DNA from: an uncultured SAR86 cluster bacterium
GTDB lineage: Bacteria > Pseudomonadota > Gammaproteobacteria > Magnimaribacterales > D2472
Assembly (NCBI GenBank): GCA_902632555.1
Contig: CACPCZ010000010.1
Coordinates: forward strand, 1 to 40,778
Direction: 5' to 3'
Length of the DNA stretch: 40,778 nucleotides
A model generated the notes under the pieces. It was given only the letters and a program-made list of their open reading frames with translations, was not told the DNA's origin and made no database searches. Shown here one piece after another: positions 36,237 through 40,778 of this stretch; position 1 is the first letter of the stretch; each line of letters starts with the position of its first letter. The translations under genes were made by a program, and so were the position numbers.

Positions 36237-37808
36237 GTGAAAAAAAAAATCCCAAAGCAACTTTATGAAGCTTCTGTTCTCGTAGCATCTAATCAATTAA
36301 AAAAAGCAGAGCCAATTCTAAAAGATTATTTGAAAGATAATCCTTTAGATGTTAACGCCATGAAGTTATTAGCAGATATTGGCATTAAATTTAGAGCATA
36401 TTTTGATGCTGGAAATCTTTTAACAAGAGCGCTTGATCTTGAGCCAAACTTTCATGCAGCAAGGTTGAGTTATGCAAATCTCTTACATGCAAGACAATTA
36501 CCATTTGAATCCCTAAAGCAAATAGAAATATTACTCGAAAACGATCCAAAAAATATTCATTACCTGACATTAAAAGCTGTTAATTATGCACTAGCTAATC
36601 AACATGATGATGCAATTTATTTATTTGAATTAATTGAAAAAAAATTTCCTGGTAACAATCAGCTTTATCTTCATTATGGACATACATTGAGGGCTGTTGG
36701 AAGAATTGATGAAGCTATAAAAGCCTATAAAAGATCAATCAAATTCAAGATAAATTATGGTGAGGCATATTGGGCTCTTGCAAATCTCAAAACTTATGAA
36801 TTTAGTGAATCTGATAAACTAAATATCAATAAACTACTTCATAACAAAAATATTTTAGTAAAAGATTACTATCATCTTCTTTTTGCTCTTGGGAAAGCTG
36901 AGGAAGATAAAAAAAATTATAAAAAATCTATAGCAGCATATATGAAAGGCAATCAAGTAAAAAGCAATGAAGTGCAATGGAATATTGAGAACTTCCATAA
37001 AGATTGTAATGAAATTAAAGAGTTTTTTACTAAAGAGTTCTTTGAAGAGAGAAAACATTATGGGTCTAAATTGGATGATGTTATATTTGTTGTTGGCTTA
37101 CCGAGATCAGGATCAACTCTAATTGAACAAATTTTATCTTCTCATTCTCTGATTGAAGGAACAACTGAACATCAAAATATAATTGCGCTTTCAAGAAAAA
37201 TTTCAAAAAAAAGAAAAGCTTCAGATATATCTCAATATCCAAGTGCATTGTCAAAAATTTCTGAAGAGGATATAAAAATAATGGGTGATCAATATATTAA
37301 CAACACACTAGACCAAAGAGTGACGGATAAACCTTACTTTATTGATAAGATGCCTAATAATTTTATACACATAGGCTTGATTCATCTTATTTTACCAAAT
37401 GCAAAAATAATTGATGCAAGAAGAAATCCTATGGATTGTTGCTTTAGTTGTTATAAACAATTATTTGGATCTGGACAAGGTTTTACATATAGCTTAAACA
37501 GAATAGGAAATTATTATCTTGAATACATTTCACTAATGAAGCATTGGGATAAAGTATTACCAGGAGTAGTACACAGGGTGATTTATGAAGATATGATAAA
37601 TGATACAGAAAATCAGATTAGAAGATTAATTGATTTTTGTGATCTAAGCTTTGAAGAAAGTTGTTTGGAATTTTACAAGAACAAGCGCGCTGTTAGAACT
37701 CCAAGTTCAGAGCAGGTACGACAGCCTATATATAAAAAAGGAGTAGGCCAATGGAAGCATTATGAAGAGTGGCTTTCACCTCTCAAACAAATCCTAGATG
37801 AAAAATAG
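36237..37808 (+). CDS. Tetratricopeptide-repeat sulfotransferase
   Basis: A 523-residue protein of two parts: about six TPR helices pairs at 5-245 (typical NFHAARLSYANLLHA and YLHYGHTLRAVGRIDEAIKAY repeats), then a sulfotransferase domain from about 280 to the end. VVGLPRSGSTLIEQILSSH near 286-304 is the PAPS 5'-phosphosulfate loop and YEDMINDTENQIRRLIDFC the later helix. It probably transfers sulfate from PAPS to a protein or sugar, with TPR giving partner specificity. It starts GTG at 36237 with no Shine-Dalgarno, directly after a terminator. TonB receptor plus TPR-sulfotransferase is a recurrent pair. Confidence 0.87.
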   Translation: MKKKIPKQLYEASVLVASNQLKKAEPILKDYLKDNPLDVNAMKLLADIGIKFRAYFDAGNLLTRALDLEPNFHAARLSYANLLHARQLPFESLKQIEILLENDPKNIHYLTLKAVNYALANQHDDAIYLFELIEKKFPGNNQLYLHYGHTLRAVGRIDEAIKAYKRSIKFKINYGEAYWALANLKTYEFSESDKLNINKLLHNKNILVKDYYHLLFALGKAEEDKKNYKKSIAAYMKGNQVKSNEVQWNIENFHKDCNEIKEFFTKEFFEERKHYGSKLDDVIFVVGLPRSGSTLIEQILSSHSLIEGTTEHQNIIALSRKISKKRKASDISQYPSALSKISEEDIKIMGDQYINNTLDQRVTDKPYFIDKMPNNFIHIGLIHLILPNAKIIDARRNPMDCCFSCYKQLFGSGQGFTYSLNRIGNYYLEYISLMKHWDKVLPGVVHRVIYEDMINDTENQIRRLIDFCDLSFEESCLEFYKNKRAVRTPSSEQVRQPIYKKGVGQWKHYEEWLSPLKQILDEK

Positions 37809-37823
37809 CAAATATAAGATTTT

Positions 37824-37850
37824 TATCTACTAATTAGCTGATATTTTTTT
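37824..37850 (+). terminator. Weak terminator candidate after the TPR-sulfotransferase
   Basis: TATC...GATA arms (37824-37843) enclose a small CTA/TAG stem and are followed by seven T. The stem is AT-rich and interrupted by two mismatches, so termination may be inefficient. Confidence 0.4.
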
Positions 37851-37904
37851 ATATTTCTTACTTTACAATCTTTTCATTAAAGTTTTTAATATATTAATCG
37901 TGAT

Positions 37905-37988
37905 TTGATCCTATTGCCGCGATTAAAAAAAAGAGCTAAAACGGAATTATTCCCAGGATTAAAAAAAGCTTTTAAATATGGAGAATAA
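37905..37988 (+). CDS. Possible 27-residue repeat-built leader peptide before mmuM
   Basis: From TTG at 37905 an open frame of 27 codons ends at TAA 37988, three bases before the homocysteine methyltransferase ATG. Its product holds two 12-residue units, LLPRLKKRAKTE and LFPGLKKAFKYG, that come from a 36-base direct repeat (16 of 19 bases identical at the start of each copy, 37913 and 37949). The GGAG used as Shine-Dalgarno by the next gene lies in its last codons, which would allow coupling. There is no ATG and the length is tiny, so translation is uncertain; the repeats could instead be a DNA or RNA signal. Confidence 0.25.
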   Translation: MILLPRLKKRAKTELFPGLKKAFKYGE

Positions 37989-37991
37989 CCA

Positions 37992-38885
37992 ATGAAACCA
38001 CTTATTTTAGACTCAGCTCTTGGAACAGAGCTTGAAAACCGCGGAGAATACTTACCAAGTTTTAAAACTTCAATTTGGTCGGCTTATTCCTTAATACATA
38101 ACCCAGAGGTTATCAAACAAATTCATATTGATAATATTGAGGCTGGCGCAGATATAATTACAACTTCAAACTATCAAGCGACTCCAGAATTACTTAAAAG
38201 AGAGCCCTCAGCACCGTCTTTTAAGGACTTAGCAAAAAAATCTCTAGAACTTTGTCATGAAGCTGTAATTAAAACAAATACCGATACTAAAATTGCTGGA
38301 TGTTATCCACCTATCCATGTAACCTTTAGGCCAGACCTTACACCAAAAGAAAAAGTTTTAAAAAGTTTTTATAAGCATCTAGGTAAAATTTATCACAAAA
38401 ATGTCGATGTCATTATTTGTGAAACAATGTCTTCAATATATGAGGGCAACATTGCAGCAACAACTGCAAAAGATTTTTCTAAAAAAGTCTGGTTAAGTTG
38501 GACCACTAGAGGTAATAAGTTAAATAGGTTACCAAGCACTGAACTTCTCCATGATGCAATTTTAAAGTCAGTAGATTTAGATATTGATTGTCAACTTGTA
38601 AATTGTGTCCATGCAGATACCGCAACTTTAGCTATTAGTAGATTACAGAAAGAAAAAAGTTTTGGTATATATGCAAATTCATCAGTTTATAAGAAAAACG
38701 AATTAGAGGGCTTTATCAGTGATTCAGATGAGTGGCATTATCATAATCATAAGCATATTAATTCAATTGAGTATGGAGAACATGTTAAGGAGTGGATAAA
38801 CAAGGGAGCAGCAGTTGTAGGTGGTTGTTGTAGAACAACCACCGATCACATTAAAATAATTAAAAAAATTGTTGATAACCTATGA
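37992..38885 (+). CDS. mmuM: Homocysteine S-methyltransferase
   Basis: A 297-residue zinc enzyme that methylates homocysteine to methionine, with S-methylmethionine or a similar sulfonium as donor. The N-terminal LDSALGTELENRG near 6-18, TTSNYQAT near 57-64 and the zinc ligands Cys205 (NCVH), Cys279 and Cys280 (GGCCRTTTDHI) are present. There is no cobalamin or folate domain, so it is the MmuM/BHMT-like short type. A GGAG site is 8 bp upstream. It overlaps the peptidase-E-like gene by 4 bp (ATGA). The methyl donor could also be a betaine or DMSP-type compound; that is open. Confidence 0.85.
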   Translation: MKPLILDSALGTELENRGEYLPSFKTSIWSAYSLIHNPEVIKQIHIDNIEAGADIITTSNYQATPELLKREPSAPSFKDLAKKSLELCHEAVIKTNTDTKIAGCYPPIHVTFRPDLTPKEKVLKSFYKHLGKIYHKNVDVIICETMSSIYEGNIAATTAKDFSKKVWLSWTTRGNKLNRLPSTELLHDAILKSVDLDIDCQLVNCVHADTATLAISRLQKEKSFGIYANSSVYKKNELEGFISDSDEWHYHNHKHINSIEYGEHVKEWINKGAAVVGGCCRTTTDHIKIIKKIVDNL

Positions 38886-39580
38886 GACAGATAATTGCTA
38901 TTGGAGGTGGTGGTTTTGGGAGAGAAATTAATGATCTTAAAATAGAAAAATATATTGTTAACCAAGCTCCTAACAATAATCCTAAAATATGTTTTATTCC
39001 AACAGCAACCGGTGATGATCAAGCATATATTGAAAATTTTTATAAAGCATTTGATTCGCTCGGATGTGAAACCTCACATATAGACTTTTTTAAAAGGACG
39101 ATAAATTTACAAGATCATATCAACCATCAAGATATAATCTATGTAGGTGGAGGCAATACAAAAAGCATGCTTGCTGTATGGAGAGAGTGGGGACTTGATC
39201 AGATTTTATTAGATGCATATAAAAATGGTGTAATTATGAGTGGTGTCAGCGCTGGAGCAATCTGTTGGTTTGAGAAAGGTATAACAGATTCTTGGAAGGA
39301 GCATCAAGCTATTTTGCCTTGCCTTGGTTTTGTCAAGGGGATATGTTGTCCTCATTATGATGAAGAGCCAGAGCGGATACCTTTTGTGAAAGAAATATTA
39401 AATCAAAACAAAATCGATAAATGCATAGCCATTGAGGGTTATTGCGCACTTCATTTGATTGATGATATTGCAAAGTTTGTAGTTAGTTTTGGTGATGGCA
39501 ATAATAGTTACATGGTGACTAAAAATAACTCTATAATAGAAAACAAATTTATCGAAGAAGTAGAGTATATACAGTTATGA
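38882..39580 (+). CDS. Peptidase E (S51)-like protein of the class I glutamine amidotransferase fold
   Basis: A 232-residue protein. IAIGGGGF begins it, IPTATGDD is near 39-46, YVGGGNTKSML near 87-97, and SGVSAGAICWF near 120-130 places the nucleophile Ser123, matching dipeptidase E, which cleaves Asp-X dipeptides. Length fits the family. It is translated from an ATGA overlap with mmuM and its end overlaps the following membrane gene by 4 bp, so three genes share a message. A peptidase role is the default; some relatives act on cyanophycin-like dipeptides. Confidence 0.83.
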   Translation: MRQIIAIGGGGFGREINDLKIEKYIVNQAPNNNPKICFIPTATGDDQAYIENFYKAFDSLGCETSHIDFFKRTINLQDHINHQDIIYVGGGNTKSMLAVWREWGLDQILLDAYKNGVIMSGVSAGAICWFEKGITDSWKEHQAILPCLGFVKGICCPHYDEEPERIPFVKEILNQNKIDKCIAIEGYCALHLIDDIAKFVVSFGDGNNSYMVTKNNSIIENKFIEEVEYIQL

Positions 39581-39951
39581 AAATAGCAAATTCATTATCA
39601 TTAATTTTAGGTTCAGTATTGTTAGTATTATCCATTCAGTGGATTTTTATGCCTTCATCAGCAGCCGAATCTCTTAATATGATCCTTTTAGAAGGTGAGG
39701 GAAGGAATACTCAAATCAGAGACTTTACAGCGCTTTTTCTAGGAACTTCTTCCTTATGCTTTATCACATTTTTTACAAAAAAATATGAGTTTATATTTTC
39801 ATGTGGTCTTTTTTACTTGTATGCTGCAATTTTTAGTATTTTATCTACAAATCACGGAGCAACAATTACATATACATCATTAATCTCTGAGGTAGTATTT
39901 GCTTCTATGGCATTTACTAGTGCTTTTATTTATAAATCTTTAGATCTATAG
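39577..39951 (+). CDS. Four-helix membrane protein, function unknown
   Basis: A 124-residue protein with about four hydrophobic helices (roughly 5-25, 48-66, 73-90, 98-118) and short loops. It starts by a 4-bp overlap with the peptidase-E-like gene, so it is the third gene of the mmuM run. The spacing of a charged loop (EGEGRNTQIRD) between helices 1 and 2 resembles small DUF membrane proteins, but I do not recognise a family. Its end overlaps the convergent nitroreductase by 6 bp. Confidence 0.7.
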   Translation: MKIANSLSLILGSVLLVLSIQWIFMPSSAAESLNMILLEGEGRNTQIRDFTALFLGTSSLCFITFFTKKYEFIFSCGLFYLYAAIFSILSTNHGATITYTSLISEVVFASMAFTSAFIYKSLDL

Positions 39952-40497
39952 ATAACTTACGAAATTTTCTATTTCAAGGCTTGGTACCTTTTTTTTCTCA
40001 CCAGACTCTGTTCCAACGTACAAATAACCTAAAATTTCTTGATGATTCTCAAGATTTAATTCTGCTTGCACTTTTTCATTAAAAGCTAGCTTGCCCGTCC
40101 GCCAAATACATGAATACTTCATCGCATTTAAAGCGAGCATAATATTTTGAGCTGCTGCAGCTGTTGAAAGTTTCTGTTCGATGGCAGGTACTTTTGGATG
40201 TTCTTTAAAAGAATTTACTAATATTATTATCATCGGAGCTCTATATGGAGCATTTTTATATTTTTCAATTACATCAGTAGATAAATTTTTATCATCTTTT
40301 GCAAATTCTTCAAAAACTTTTGATAATTTATCTAAACCTTCATTTTTTACCTCTATGAAGCTGCTAGTTCTCAGCCATGCGTGATCTGGGGCTCTCAAAG
40401 CAGCCTTATATACAATATCCATTTCATCTTTCGAAGGATATGGTTCTGATAGAGCTCTTGCGGAAACCCTATTTAAAATATTTTCTAATGCATCCAT
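39946..40497 (-). CDS. Nitroreductase family protein (YdjA-like)
   Basis: A 183-residue FMN enzyme of the short nitroreductase type. The N-terminal NRVSARALSEPYPSKDEMDIVYKAALRAPDHAWLRTSSF block matches YdjA, with RVS supplying FMN-phosphate contacts and the APDHAWLRTS loop the isoalloxazine side. The C-terminal half carries STAAAAQNIMLALNAMKYSCIWRTG, also conserved. It probably works as a dimer and reduces nitro or quinone compounds with NAD(P)H. It is monocistronic, convergent with the mmuM run. Its start has AGAATAATTATG. Confidence 0.9.
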   Translation of the reverse strand: MDALENILNRVSARALSEPYPSKDEMDIVYKAALRAPDHAWLRTSSFIEVKNEGLDKLSKVFEEFAKDDKNLSTDVIEKYKNAPYRAPMIIILVNSFKEHPKVPAIEQKLSTAAAAQNIMLALNAMKYSCIWRTGKLAFNEKVQAELNLENHQEILGYLYVGTESGEKKKVPSLEIENFVSYL

Positions 40498-40555
40498 AAT
40501 TATTCTTTTATTTATAAGGTTATTAATAAAACATAATTATTGATATGATTAAATT

Positions 40556-40708
40556 ATGTTATATCAAATTGGATTAATTGCCCTAATTATAATTGCTGCT
40601 CTTGTAATCTTCAAAAGATTATCTTCAAAAAAAGATGTAAACGATCTTATCTTTGAAGATGAGATGGAAAAAGAAGAACTTAATTCCATCGACGAAGAAA
40701 TTCTTTAA
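40556..40708 (+). CDS. Small single-pass membrane protein with acidic tail (50 aa)
   Basis: Fifty residues from ATG at 40556: one helix at about 3-19 (YQIGLIALIIIAALVIFK) followed by a basic stop-transfer patch (KRLSSKK) and an acidic tail (FEDEMEKEELNSIDEEIL), predicting an outside N-terminus and cytoplasmic tail. It resembles FtsB- or CcoQ-like small subunits only in architecture; I recognise no family. Its stop TAA is shared tail-to-tail with a reverse gene at the window edge. Confidence 0.55.
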   Translation: MLYQIGLIALIIIAALVIFKRLSSKKDVNDLIFEDEMEKEELNSIDEEIL

Positions 40709-40778
40709 TGATCTATCTCATCTTCAAGTGAGATATAGAATTGTCTGCATGCGAATACAACTATCACTGCAAAAGGAA
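40705..40778 (-). CDS. C-terminal fragment of an unidentified membrane protein, cut by window edge
   Basis: The reverse frame that ends at TAA 40705 stays open to the window end and reads PFAVIVVFACRQFYISLEDE plus three residues, a hydrophobic helix and an acidic tail. The TTAA tail-to-tail stop shared with the forward small gene matches other convergent pairs in this window, which supports it. Too little is visible to name a family. Confidence 0.35.
   Translation of the reverse strand, partial: PFAVIVVFACRQFYISLEDEIDH

Noticed and set aside
37809-37991. SAM or other methionine-related riboswitch before mmuM
   Set aside because: No kink-turn, pseudoknot or conserved core of a known SAM class could be traced; only a short direct repeat and a weak hairpin are present.

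Overview
The window is AT-rich, densely packed bacterial chromosome. Gene content points to a Gram-negative marine gammaproteobacterium with a streamlined genome: outer-membrane porins, two TonB-dependent receptors, LolA, FtsK, a torF-glnK-amtB operon, and many 1-4 bp overlaps between neighbouring genes. The style (TonB receptors, TPR-sulfotransferase, UMF1 transporter, weak Shine-Dalgarno sites) resembles SAR86-type bacteria, but that assignment is an inference from gene content, not from a marker tree. No rRNA, tRNA, CRISPR array, insertion sequence or prophage was recognised.

Layout. 1-4.4 kb is a phosphorus locus: a polyphosphate kinase 2 (cut by the window edge) divergent from a PiT phosphate transporter and a porin, then a TetR regulator and a secreted beta-propeller phytase; a Pho-box-like site lies before the transporter. 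4.4-10.2 kb holds an epoxide-hydrolase-like enzyme, DedA, a HIT protein, a UMF1 transporter, a glycerophosphodiester phosphodiesterase, an acyltransferase and several tiny membrane proteins. 10.2-12.5 kb is the nitrogen operon torF-glnK-amtB, preceded by a well-spaced sigma-54 promoter. 12.6-15.4 kb carries an SDR dehydrogenase, an AcuI/YhdH reductase with a 43-residue membrane protein, and thioredoxin reductase.

15.5-21.1 kb is a tight ftsK-lolA-crcB-serS-phosphodiesterase run in which three successive joins are TAATG overlaps. It is followed by a 1049-residue Oar-like TonB receptor with its own terminator, an Fe(II)/2-oxoglutarate dioxygenase, a CNT nucleoside transporter, and the opposed fabH-like / 47-residue protein / tspO operon. 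28.4-33.8 kb holds two alpha/beta hydrolases, a variant BCCT transporter, an MGME1/phage-like PD-(D/E)XK nuclease and a type-B carboxylesterase. 33.9-40.8 kb holds a second TonB receptor, a TPR-sulfotransferase, homocysteine methyltransferase, a peptidase-E-like protein, a nitroreductase and small membrane proteins.

How it works together. Several genes serve phosphorus scavenging and storage (porin, PiT, phytase, two phosphodiesterases, polyphosphate kinase), and a second set serves ammonium uptake under sigma-54 control. The two large receptors, the CNT and BCCT carriers and several esterases/hydrolases suit a heterotroph that takes up dissolved organic matter. The most useful leads are the candidate Pho-regulated phytase/polyphosphate locus, the nuclease found without phage genes, the TPR-sulfotransferase whose start abuts a terminator, a 27-codon repeat ORF before the homocysteine methyltransferase, and a set of seven very small membrane proteins at operon joints.
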